A stretch of DNA of 24,556 bases, taken from NCBI GenBank assembly GCA_945827465.1, contig CALZOH010000014.1, forward strand, positions 1-24,556, given 5' to 3'. The notes below the pieces were generated by a model. It had not been told where the DNA came from. It was given only the letters and a program-made list of their open reading frames with translations, and made no database searches. Both the position numbers and the translations under genes were made by a program. This stretch comes from an uncultured Prevotellaceae bacterium (GTDB lineage Bacteria > Bacteroidota > Bacteroidia > Bacteroidales > Bacteroidaceae). This document shows, one piece after another, positions 8,816-15,145 of this stretch (its first letter is position 1; each line of letters starts with the position of its first letter).

Positions 8816-10615
8816 ATGCAAGACATTCGTAACATTGCGATTATCGCTCATGTCGACCACGGAAAGACCACGCTGGTGGATAAGATGCTCATGGCCGGCA
8901 ACCTTTTCAGAGAAAACCAGGACGCGGGTAATTTAATCTTGGACAATAATGACCTGGAACGGGAGCGAGGTATCACCATCCTTTCCAAGAATGTTTCCAT
9001 CGTTTACAAGGGAGTGAAGATTAACATCATCGACACGCCGGGCCACTCTGATTTTGGCGGTGAGGTGGAGCGCGTGCTCAATATGGCCGACGGCTGCATC
9101 CTGCTGGTCGATGCTTTTGAGGGACCGATGCCCCAGACTCGCTTCGTGTTGGAGAAGGCGCTCTCTATCGGACTGAAACCGATTGTGGTGGTCAATAAGG
9201 TGGATAAGCCCAACTGCCGCCCGGAGGAAGTGTATGAGATGGCTTTCGACCTGATGTGTAACCTGAACGCTACGGAGGATCAGTTGGACTTCCCCGTGGT
9301 GTACGGCTCGGCCAAGAATGGTTGGATGGGCGAGGACTGGAAGACGCCGACCTCTGACATCACTTACCTTTTGGATAAAATCATTGAGGTGATTCCTGCC
9401 CCGCAGCGCTTGGAGGGTACGTCGCAGATGCTGATTACTTCGCTGGACTACTCGAGCTATACGGGACGCATCGCCGTGGGCCGTGTACATCGCGGAACGC
9501 TCAAGGAAGGTCAGAACGTGACCATTTGTCATCGCGACGGCACGTCGGAGAAGACGCGCATCAAGGAGATTCATACCTTTGAAGGCATGGGCCACCGCAA
9601 GATCGACCAGATGGAGAGCGGCGACATTTGCGCCGTGATCGGCTTGGAGAATTTCGAGATTGGCGACACCATCTGCGACTTTGAGCAGCCCGAGGCGCTG
9701 CCCACGATTACCATCGACGAGCCGACGATGAGCATGCTTTTTGCCATTAACGATTCGCCCTTCTTCGGCAAGGAGGGTAAGTACTGCACAAGCCGTCAAA
9801 TCGAGGAGCGCCTGCAGAAGGAGTTGCAGCGCAACCTGGCGCTGAAGGTGCGCAAGGGCGAAGGCTTTGACAACTGGGTGGTGTCGGGCCGCGGCGTGCT
9901 CCACTTGAGTGTGCTCATCGAAACGATGCGACGCGAGGGATATGAATTGCAGGTGGGTCAGCCGCAGGTGATTTATAAGACCATCGACGGGCAGAAGTGC
10001 GAACCCATTGAGGAACTGACGGTGAACGTGCCCGAGGAGTTCTCGAGCAAGATTATTGATATGGTGACGCGTCGGAAGGGCGAAATGACGCAGATGGAGA
10101 GCCAGGGCGACCGCCTGAACATCGGCTTTAACATTCCCTCGAGGGGCATCATCGGCTTGCGCACCAACGTGCTCACGGCCAGTCAGGGCGAGGCCATCAT
10201 GGCTCACCGCTTTAAGGGTTACGAGCCTTACAAGGGAGACATGAACCGCCGCGTCAACGGTTCGCTCATTGCCCTGGAGAGCGGTACGGTGTATGCTTAC
10301 GCTCTCGACAAGTTGCAGGACCGCGGCCGCTTCTTCGTGTCGCCCCAAGACCAGGTGTATGCCGGTCAGGTGGTGGGCGAGCACGTTCACGACAACGACA
10401 TCGTGGTGAATGTGACCAAGGCCAAGCAGCTCACCAACGTGCGCGCCAGCGGTACCGACGAAAAGGCCCACATCATTCCGCCCGTGGAGTTCTCGCTCGA
10501 AGAGGCTTTGGAATACATCAAGGGCGATGAATACGTGGAGGTGACCCCGAAGAGCATGCGCATTCGCAAAATCATTCTCGACCATAACGACCGCAAGCGC
10601 GCCTCGCGCGAATAA
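8816..10615 (+). CDS. typA: Ribosome-associated GTPase TypA/BipA
   Basis: A 599-residue translational GTPase, the usual length for TypA/BipA. It binds the ribosome and assists large-subunit assembly and growth under stress such as cold. The G1 motif AHVDHGKT is at residues 11-18, with G3 DTPGHSDFGGEVER and G4 NKVDKP following. The C-terminal half carries the elongation-factor-G-like domains and the TypA-specific region with SRGIIGLRTN. The start is the ATG at 8816, 28 bases after a TAACTTTG -7 element, and the gene ends in front of a strong hairpin terminator, so it is probably monocistronic. It should not be confused with the second translational GTPase in the window, the release factor at 18.4 kb. 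Confidence 0.97.
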   Translation: MQDIRNIAIIAHVDHGKTTLVDKMLMAGNLFRENQDAGNLILDNNDLERERGITILSKNVSIVYKGVKINIIDTPGHSDFGGEVERVLNMADGCILLVDAFEGPMPQTRFVLEKALSIGLKPIVVVNKVDKPNCRPEEVYEMAFDLMCNLNATEDQLDFPVVYGSAKNGWMGEDWKTPTSDITYLLDKIIEVIPAPQRLEGTSQMLITSLDYSSYTGRIAVGRVHRGTLKEGQNVTICHRDGTSEKTRIKEIHTFEGMGHRKIDQMESGDICAVIGLENFEIGDTICDFEQPEALPTITIDEPTMSMLFAINDSPFFGKEGKYCTSRQIEERLQKELQRNLALKVRKGEGFDNWVVSGRGVLHLSVLIETMRREGYELQVGQPQVIYKTIDGQKCEPIEELTVNVPEEFSSKIIDMVTRRKGEMTQMESQGDRLNIGFNIPSRGIIGLRTNVLTASQGEAIMAHRFKGYEPYKGDMNRRVNGSLIALESGTVYAYALDKLQDRGRFFVSPQDQVYAGQVVGEHVHDNDIVVNVTKAKQLTNVRASGTDEKAHIIPPVEFSLEEALEYIKGDEYVEVTPKSMRIRKIILDHNDRKRASRE

Positions 10616-10632
10616 GGCGGCCTGTCCAAAGC

Positions 10633-10683
10633 AAAGGGCTGCGGCGAAGGAAGTGATTCCTCTCGTCGCAGCCCTTTCTTTTT
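10633..10683 (+). terminator. Strong terminator between convergent typA and the DUF6261-like gene
   Basis: A 15-bp stem from AAAGGGCTGCGGCGA (10633-10647) to TCGTCGCAGCCCTTT (10663-10677) has one mismatch. An inner GGAA/TTCC extension and a downstream TTTCTTTTT tract complete it. The A-rich left flank gives some T content on the minus strand too, so it may work in both directions. Confidence 0.9.
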
Positions 10684-10701
10684 GGGCATCGCCCTTCCGG
10701 C

Positions 10702-11472
10702 CTATGGTGCCGTCTCGGTGGGCGAGGGTGGGGCTGGCTGAGGCTCGTCGGCCTGGAGGGCCTTCTGGCGATAGGTGGCCTGGCGCTTGAGGCGGCTGCG
10801 CATGTCGGCAATGTAAGAGTTCCAGAGGTTGACGAACCGCTCGTAAGGCTCGGCGTCGTCGGCGATGTAGCAAAAGCTCTGTATCAAACCCGTGAGGTGG
10901 GCGTAGGCAGCGTTCGACTGGAGGCGGGCCGCCTTCAGAGCCCCCTTCGGCAGGGCGCTCTGCTCGCTGGTGCGCATGCGCATGAGCCGCTCCACCTCTT
11001 CGTTCTGCTCGATGAGCCGGTCGAGAATGTCGGTAGCGCCTATCTCGTCGACCGCATACTTAAATTCGCCCTGCATCAGCCTTTCGCTCATGCTCGAGAT
11101 GAGGCCCGTCTCGGCGCGGTAGTTCACGTTGACGTCGAGCCGGTAGTCGCGAAGCACCTTCATCACCTTCTCGCCCGACTTGCCCTTCTTCAGGTCCGTG
11201 CGCGACCATACGCGGGCCAGCGCGTGCAACCAGCTGTAGCACTTGTCGCGTTGCCGGTCGGCCTCACGGATGAGCGCCGTCTGGTCCGACATTCGGGTAA
11301 TCTTGATACACTTCGTCTCTTCGTCGTAGCAGGCCTTCATCTGCTCCAGCCCCTTCACGAGGCTCGGCGCCGAGAAGCCCGCGTTCTCCAGATAGCCCAC
11401 GAAGTCTCTGACGAAGGTGTAATGGTCTTCGTTTTTCAGTCTCAACAGCGAGAATCGAGTAAACTCTTTCAT
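10702..11472 (-). CDS. DUF6261-like protein, function unknown
   Basis: A 256-residue, mostly alpha-helical and charged cytoplasmic protein with no signal peptide or membrane segment. Its overall pattern resembles the DUF6261 family of Bacteroidota: a FSLLRLKNEDHYTFV N-terminus, a central DRQRDKCYSWL helix, and a run of helices around NYRAETGLISSM and LIEQNEEVERLMRMRT. I recognise this from memory of the family, and no function is known to me. The C-terminal tail is rich in Pro, Glu and Ala. The ATG at 11472 is a clear start. Upstream lie a perfect 9-bp leader hairpin (11510-11537) and the phased dyad array (11588-11884), which may be its control region. Confidence 0.72.
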   Translation of the reverse strand: MKEFTRFSLLRLKNEDHYTFVRDFVGYLENAGFSAPSLVKGLEQMKACYDEETKCIKITRMSDQTALIREADRQRDKCYSWLHALARVWSRTDLKKGKSGEKVMKVLRDYRLDVNVNYRAETGLISSMSERLMQGEFKYAVDEIGATDILDRLIEQNEEVERLMRMRTSEQSALPKGALKAARLQSNAAYAHLTGLIQSFCYIADDAEPYERFVNLWNSYIADMRSRLKRQATYRQKALQADEPQPAPPSPTETAP

Positions 11473-11509
11473 CTTTTTGGCTTATGTCAGGGTGAATGAA
11501 GGGTGGTTT

Positions 11510-11537
11510 GAGTCCCGGCGGCAGAAAACCGGGACTC
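11510..11537 (-). other. Leader hairpin upstream of the DUF6261-like gene
   Basis: GAGTCCCGG (11510-11518) pairs perfectly with CCGGGACTC (11529-11537) around a 10-base loop. On the minus strand it lies 38 bases before the start codon and has no following T run. It is therefore more likely an mRNA leader structure or a binding site than a terminator. Confidence 0.55.
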
Positions 11538-11558
11538 GGCAATCAATTGTTTACCCTG

Positions 11559-11566
11559 CGAAGATA
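11559..11566 (-). promoter_or_regulatory. Weak -7-like element before the DUF6261-like gene
   Basis: Read on the minus strand this is TATCTTCG, one mismatch from TAnnTTTG. It lies between the leader hairpin and the dyad array. If used, the array would lie directly upstream of the promoter, at operator positions. Confidence 0.3.
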
Positions 11567-11587
11567 CGAAATAATCTCCTGATAGCC

Positions 11588-11884
11588 ATTGAAGCCCTTC
11601 AATTTTTTTCAATACCAGATTATATATCCATTGAAGGCCTTCAATAATATGTTAACACTATTAATTCCATTCTTTGAAGAACTTCAAACTTGTAATTCAT
11701 ATCTTTTTTATTAGATAGAAGCCTTTCAAGGCTATCAAAAATGGGGATATAATTATCTTGAAGCCCTTCAATCAATGAGAATTTTATTGATTCATGACTT
11801 TGAAGGCCTTCAATCATGCGAAAACAATGAATGATAAGTTTGATGACCTTCAATGGTCGAAAAGTACTTTTAGAGCATTGAAGG
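11588..11884. repeat. Phased array of seven 16-bp dyads plus a half site, ~42-bp period
   Basis: Variants of ATTGAAGGCCTTCAAT start at 11588, 11630, 11673, 11715, 11757, 11799 and 11839, with a half site ATTGAAGG at 11877. Successive distances are 42, 43, 42, 42, 42, 40 and 38. The copy at 11630 is a perfect 16-bp palindrome. The copy at 11673 (TTTGAAGAACTTCAAA) changes both outer bases so that the dyad is kept. The copy at 11715 is the most degraded. The 22-27-base spacers are AT-rich and unrelated to each other. Forty-two bases is four turns of B-DNA, so the sites face the same side. The block fills the ~490-base gap between the DUF6261-like gene and the toxin pair. I see no gene in it that I would defend. 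Confidence 0.9.
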
Positions 11885-11900
11885 TAACAGCCCCCGGACG

Positions 11901-11936
11901 AAAAAACAGGCGCGGAACTTTGGGTTCCTGCGCCTG
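11901..11936 (-). terminator. Intrinsic terminator of the minus-strand toxin pair
   Basis: On the minus strand CAGGCGCAGGAAC pairs with GTTCCGCGCCTG with a single bulged base (11907-11936), followed by TTTTTT (plus-strand AAAAAA at 11901-11906). It lies 26 bases after the stop of the small partner gene and separates it from the dyad array. Confidence 0.85.
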
Positions 11937-11962
11937 CTTAGGGTTCAATCAATAAGGAGAAT

Positions 11963-12217
11963 CTATTTCGGGATTCGGCGAGGCTGTTCCTCGTCGGCGA
12001 AAGAATTGCTTTCAAAGTGGTACTTCCACCAGTCTGACTCTCTGACCTCTTTCAGGAAGTCGGCCGCGCTGACCTCCTCAAAGCTGCCGTCGAGCCGGCC
12101 GAAAATCAGGGTTCGGCCCAGGGCGGCGTCAAACTCCAACAGTTTGCGGTTGGACTGCGCCAGTCCGTGCTGAATGAGCCGGGCGTAGGGAGAGAGGTTA
12201 TTGTTGGCTGAGTCCAT
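11963..12217 (-). CDS. Small partner of the zeta-like toxin, possible antitoxin
   Basis: An 84-residue acidic soluble protein. The start I prefer is the ATG at 12217, which overlaps the end of the zeta-like gene by 20 bases. A further in-frame ATG at 12250 would lengthen the overlap. The N-terminal part (LSPYARLIQHGLAQSNRKLL, residues 8-27) resembles the SPYA-type small proteins that often accompany COG4185 ATPases, followed by a short segment with LIFGRLDGSFEEVSAADFL. No DNA-binding motif is evident. The overlap implies translational coupling to the kinase gene and shared control. The antitoxin role is inferred from context and not shown. The gene ends just before a strong terminator. Confidence 0.72.
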   Translation of the reverse strand: MDSANNNLSPYARLIQHGLAQSNRKLLEFDAALGRTLIFGRLDGSFEEVSAADFLKEVRESDWWKYHFESNSFADEEQPRRIPK

Positions 12218-12779
12218 AATCCATAATGTGTTTAAAACGGTTGAAGTCATAAATCTTGGTCACGCCGTTGTTCGACTCGGCCAATACAACCGACTGCCCC
12301 GTATTGTTGTCGATCAACATCCAGCGGTCTACCTCGTGATTGTAGATGCTGAAGAGATTCTTGATGCCCGCGCTGTAACGGCGCCTGATGACATCCTCCG
12401 GAATGTTGTGACCGCCCTCGGCCACCCGTTTGGCCACCCGCTGCATGGCTACCTCGGGCGAGGCCAACCAAAAGAAAATCAGCTCAACCTGGTAACCGGC
12501 CTTGTGAGCCTTCTTGATGAGGCTCACGTAAGAGCGCGTAGAGAGCGTCGTCTCAATGGCAAACGTGGCCTTCTTCACCATCAGCTGACTGATGCGCTCG
12601 AGCATCAGCCGGCCCGCTTCGAGCGAAACGCGCTCGGGATGGAAGGGTGACAGACCGCGTGCAATCTCATCGGCGTTAACGAACTCGTCGCACTGAAGTA
12701 TCTGCGGCAAGATATTCAGTGACGCCGTCGTCTTGCCTGCGCCATTGCAACCCGCGATGATAAAAATCTTCTGTGCCAT
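12198..12779 (-). CDS. Zeta-toxin-like P-loop kinase (COG4185 type)
   Basis: A 193-residue cytoplasmic P-loop NTPase. The Walker A motif GCNGAGKTT is at residues 10-18, followed by a NADEIAR motif (35-41) as in zeta toxins, an ETTLS motif (76-80) and a RVAEGGHNIP segment (118-127) typical of the COG4185 subgroup. Classical zeta toxins phosphorylate UDP-activated sugars and block cell-wall synthesis, but the substrate of this subgroup is not established. It has its own promoter (TTTG-N18-TAACTTTG on the minus strand, 12803-12832) and is followed by the overlapping small gene. The toxin-first order is unusual, since many type II systems place the antitoxin first. The frame is intact. Confidence 0.85.
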   Translation of the reverse strand: MAQKIFIIAGCNGAGKTTASLNILPQILQCDEFVNADEIARGLSPFHPERVSLEAGRLMLERISQLMVKKATFAIETTLSTRSYVSLIKKAHKAGYQVELIFFWLASPEVAMQRVAKRVAEGGHNIPEDVIRRRYSAGIKNLFSIYNHEVDRWMLIDNNTGQSVVLAESNNGVTKIYDFNRFKHIMDYGLSQQ

Positions 12780-12802
12780 ATCTTTAAAAATGGAAGTTGT
12801 TG

Positions 12803-12832
12803 CAAAGTTAGCAAAAGAAATGAAGCATCAAA
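12803..12832 (-). promoter_or_regulatory. Promoter of the zeta-like toxin pair
   Basis: On the minus strand a -33 TTTG (12829-12832) is separated by 18 bases from a perfect -7 TAACTTTG (12803-12810). It lies 24 bases before the ATG at 12779. It is the only site in the window with exact matches to both elements at close to the usual spacing. Confidence 0.75.
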
Positions 12833-13004
12833 AAAGATTCCGTCCCTTTTATGCCCCTCGCCCCCACAAGGCCGCCCTTTTCGCGCCGGCATTCATATTT
12901 ATTTTATCCGAAGAATTAAACTCTCGCCTTGCCCGGCGGTCATTACAACAGTTTCGCCCCAAAAATAACGAGCATAATTCAATCATAAAAATATAAAAGC
13001 AAAC

Positions 13005-13466
13005 ATGAAACAGTTATTTTATTTAATCGCACTCTGCTGCCTCTTGAGCAGCACCCCCGCCATGGCCTGCGTCATGTGTGACGACAACAACACCGAACAA
13101 ACCGGCCGCCGCCAGAGAGGCGGCCGCCAGCAGATGGACCCCGCCAAGATGGCCGAAGCCCGCGTAAAACAAATGACCAAAAAGTATGGCCTCTCCTCAG
13201 AACAGCAAACCAAGCTCAAGGCCCTCTTTGAGGAATGCTCCAAAAACAGACCCACTCGCGGCAATCGCCAGGGACGCATGACCAAGGAACAGCGCGACAG
13301 CGTGCGCACCGTCATGAACAAGCAGCGTGAAAAGTTCGACGCCTCCATCAAGGAAATCCTCACCGAAGAACAGTACGCCAAGTACACCGCTGACCAAAAG
13401 GTCCGCGCCGAAGAAATGCAGAAACGCATGCAAGAGCGCAAGCAAAAAGGCAAGAAAGAAAACTAA
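13005..13466 (+). CDS. Spy/CpxP-like periplasmic protein (single module)
   Basis: A 153-residue exported, strongly charged helical protein. The signal peptide (residues 1-21) ends in AMA before C22, giving a signal peptidase I site. Lipid modification at C22 is possible but the lipobox is poor. The module at about 54-133 contains KKYGLSSEQQTKLKALF and IKEILTEEQYAKY, which resemble the LTxxQ repeats of Spy/CpxP envelope chaperones. The same pattern occurs twice in the 14222-15049 gene, so the two are paralogues. The tail is Lys-, Arg- and Glu-rich. The 224-base gap upstream shows no clear plus-strand promoter. A chaperone or envelope-stress role is inferred from the motif only. Confidence 0.78.
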   Translation: MKQLFYLIALCCLLSSTPAMACVMCDDNNTEQTGRRQRGGRQQMDPAKMAEARVKQMTKKYGLSSEQQTKLKALFEECSKNRPTRGNRQGRMTKEQRDSVRTVMNKQREKFDASIKEILTEEQYAKYTADQKVRAEEMQKRMQERKQKGKKEN

Positions 13467-13514
13467 TACAGTTTCCATCCAAAAAACATCAACAAACAAG
13501 AAATTCTCCCGTCA

Positions 13515-13554
13515 GTCCGCCGCTTTGGCCCGCACAGAGCCTTATGCGGCGGAC
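13515..13554 (+). terminator. Hairpin after the single-module Spy-like gene
   Basis: GTCCGCCGC (13515-13523) pairs perfectly with GCGGCGGAC (13546-13554) across a 22-base loop. There is no proper T run, so it is a possible but imperfect terminator. Confidence 0.45.
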
Positions 13555-13577
13555 ATTTCGTGATAAAGAAACCTAAA

Positions 13578-13612
13578 TTTGCCTCGTATATCTATTCTCT
13601 TGCGTAACTTTG
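13578..13612 (+). promoter_or_regulatory. Putative promoter of the DUF4738-like lipoprotein gene
   Basis: TAACTTTG at 13605-13612 is an exact -7 match, with TTTG at 13578-13581 upstream. The 23-base spacing is slightly long. The ATG at 13639 is 27 bases downstream, which argues for that start over an upstream TTG. Confidence 0.6.
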
Positions 13613-13638
13613 CACCCGTCAAAACAAACATCAAACCA

Positions 13639-14193
13639 ATGTATTTCAAATGGCAAATAGCAGTGCTCCTCGCGCTCTTGGCCCTGACAGCCTGCAACGG
13701 AAACAAAACAGAGAAAGCCGCGGAGGCAATCGTCGACAGCCTTCCGCCCGACGAAACCAATTGGCGCGGAGTCGTAGAACTGCAACCCTCGCAAACCACC
13801 GACACCGTGACCTGGAATGGTAAAATCTACCAGTATCACATCGCCCGTGAGGCCGACCCCTCCCTGCCCCAGGTAAAAGACGAAGCCTCAGGCGACACCT
13901 TCCTCGACAACCACATCGACCTGCTCGTATCGCTCGACGGCCAAGAAATCTTCCACAAAAGGTTCTTCAAAACCACCTTTGAGCAATACATCGACAAAGA
14001 CTTCCGGCAGAACGGCATGCTCGAAGGCCTCGTCTTCGACATGGTCACACCCCAAGGACTGCGCTTCGCCACCAGCATCTGCTATCCGCGTAGCGACCTC
14101 TACATCCCCCTCGTCGTCACCATCGACGCCTCCGGACAAATGACCATAGAGCGCGACGAAATACTCGACGCCGAAGATATGGAACAACTCTAA
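13639..14193 (+). CDS. DUF4738-like lipoprotein
   Basis: A 184-residue lipoprotein. The N-terminal hydrophobic segment leads to the lipobox LTAC with C19 as the lipidated residue. The mature part, with YQYHIAREADPSLPQVKDE, a FHKRFFKTTFEQYI segment and GMLEGLVFDMVTPQGLRFA, resembles DUF4738 of Bacteroidota as I remember that family. Its function is unknown. It lies between two Spy/CpxP-like genes, with a promoter of its own (-7 at 13605) and only 28 bases before the next gene, so it is probably cotranscribed with the two-module protein. The ATG at 13639 follows the promoter and directly precedes the signal sequence. Confidence 0.75.
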   Translation: MYFKWQIAVLLALLALTACNGNKTEKAAEAIVDSLPPDETNWRGVVELQPSQTTDTVTWNGKIYQYHIAREADPSLPQVKDEASGDTFLDNHIDLLVSLDGQEIFHKRFFKTTFEQYIDKDFRQNGMLEGLVFDMVTPQGLRFATSICYPRSDLYIPLVVTIDASGQMTIERDEILDAEDMEQL

Positions 14194-14221
14194 TCAAACC
14201 CATCATCATTCACACCAAATC

Positions 14222-15049
14222 ATGAATCGCATCCAGCAACTCCTCGCCCTGGCAGGCTTCACCCTGCTCATGGCAGGCCTTCCCGCCACAAGCGCCAACG
14301 CACAAAGCAAAGCCGCAACCAAACAAGAAACCCCCGACCTTCAGCAGCAAGCCAAAGACCAGACCGCCGAAATGGTCAAACGCTACAACCTCGACGAAGG
14401 ACAGGCCGCGGCCCTGCAAGCACTCAATCTGAGTCGCCTGCAAAGCCTCGCCGAAATCGATGCCGCCATTGACCTGAAAAAAGCAAACGCCGCACAAAAA
14501 GCCGAAATCAAAAAGATGAAAGCCGAAGTGCAAGCCGGCTACAACAGCGTCATCAAAGACATCCTCAGCGAGAAACAGTACGCCAAATATCTCGAAGACG
14601 AAGAAAAAAATAAAGAAACCATCAAAGGCAACGTCAATTGGCTCGCCAACATAGCCTCGCGCGAACTCGGCGAAAACAATGTCAACCTGCTCGGCTGGAA
14701 CGGAAACATCTCCGACTCCCTCAAGATAGCCACCGAAGCCACCGACAAACTCGCCAAGAAATATAAACTCTCCGACGAACAGCGCGAGAAACTCCTCGCA
14801 CTCAATATCGCCGAAGTAAGTGCCGAAATCGCAGAGCGGCGCAGCGTCACCCTCGAAGACGCCACCCCCACCGAAATGGCCGAAAAGACCCAGGAATTCA
14901 TCGCCTTGGCCAAGAAACGCTCCGCCAACTACGAGCGCTATCTGAAGGAAATCTTCACCGAAGAACAATATAAGAAATACACCAACGTCAAGAAAGCCCA
15001 GCAGACCCGACGCACCCAGCGTCCGCCCATGATGCGCATGATGCGCTAA
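14222..15049 (+). CDS. Two-module Spy/CpxP-like periplasmic protein
   Basis: A 275-residue exported helical protein. The signal peptide ends at the AxA site SANA before Q28. The mature chain holds two related modules. The first (about 48-125) contains KRYNLDEGQAAALQAL and IKDILSEKQYAKY, and the second (about 174-256) contains KKYKLSDEQREKLLAL and LKEIFTEEQYKKY. Both match the single module of the 13005-13466 gene, so an internal duplication is clear. The C-terminal tail is basic and Met/Pro-rich (RPPMMRMMR). It sits 28 bases after the lipoprotein gene. A periplasmic, membrane-proximal chaperone or stress-sensing function is plausible from the LTxxQ-like pattern but not established. Confidence 0.78.
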   Translation: MNRIQQLLALAGFTLLMAGLPATSANAQSKAATKQETPDLQQQAKDQTAEMVKRYNLDEGQAAALQALNLSRLQSLAEIDAAIDLKKANAAQKAEIKKMKAEVQAGYNSVIKDILSEKQYAKYLEDEEKNKETIKGNVNWLANIASRELGENNVNLLGWNGNISDSLKIATEATDKLAKKYKLSDEQREKLLALNIAEVSAEIAERRSVTLEDATPTEMAEKTQEFIALAKKRSANYERYLKEIFTEEQYKKYTNVKKAQQTRRTQRPPMMRMMR

Positions 15050-15084
15050 ACCCCGGCTGCGCCCCTGACGCCTACAGACAAAGA

Positions 15085-15120
15085 GAAGCCGCGAAGTTCG
15101 TCATCGAACTTCGCGGCTTC
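15085..15120. terminator. Perfect 16-bp hairpin between convergent genes
   Basis: GAAGCCGCGAAGTTCG (15085-15100) pairs perfectly with CGAACTTCGCGGCTTC (15105-15120) around a 4-base TCAT loop. T runs are poor on both sides. It lies between the ends of the two-module gene (+) and the ROK kinase gene (-), so it probably ends transcription from both. Confidence 0.75.
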
Positions 15121-15145
15121 AACATCTCAAACCAAAGTCGGTCGC

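Noticed and set aside
8933..10873. A long open frame on the minus strand opposite typA
   Set aside because: It mirrors the GC-rich third codon positions of typA, and its product is His/Leu/Val-rich without any domain. The same applies to long opposite frames over recA, the GH106 gene and rfbD-prfC.
11641..11853. A 70-codon minus-strand gene across the dyad array
   Set aside because: Its content is mostly the dyad repeat read as IEGLQ, the repeat continues past both ends of the frame, and there is no start context or family resemblance.
11588..11884. CRISPR array
   Set aside because: Regular repeats with unique spacers looked similar, but repeats are only 14-16 bases, vary between copies, and spacers are 22-27 bases. 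No cas gene is present.
10702..12779. One operon comprising the DUF6261-like gene and the toxin pair
   Set aside because: All are on the minus strand, but the strong terminator at 11901-11936 and the 490-base gap separate them.
13579..13638. TTG start extending the DUF4738-like lipoprotein by 20 residues
   Set aside because: It lies upstream of the -7 promoter at 13605 and would bury the lipoprotein signal sequence.
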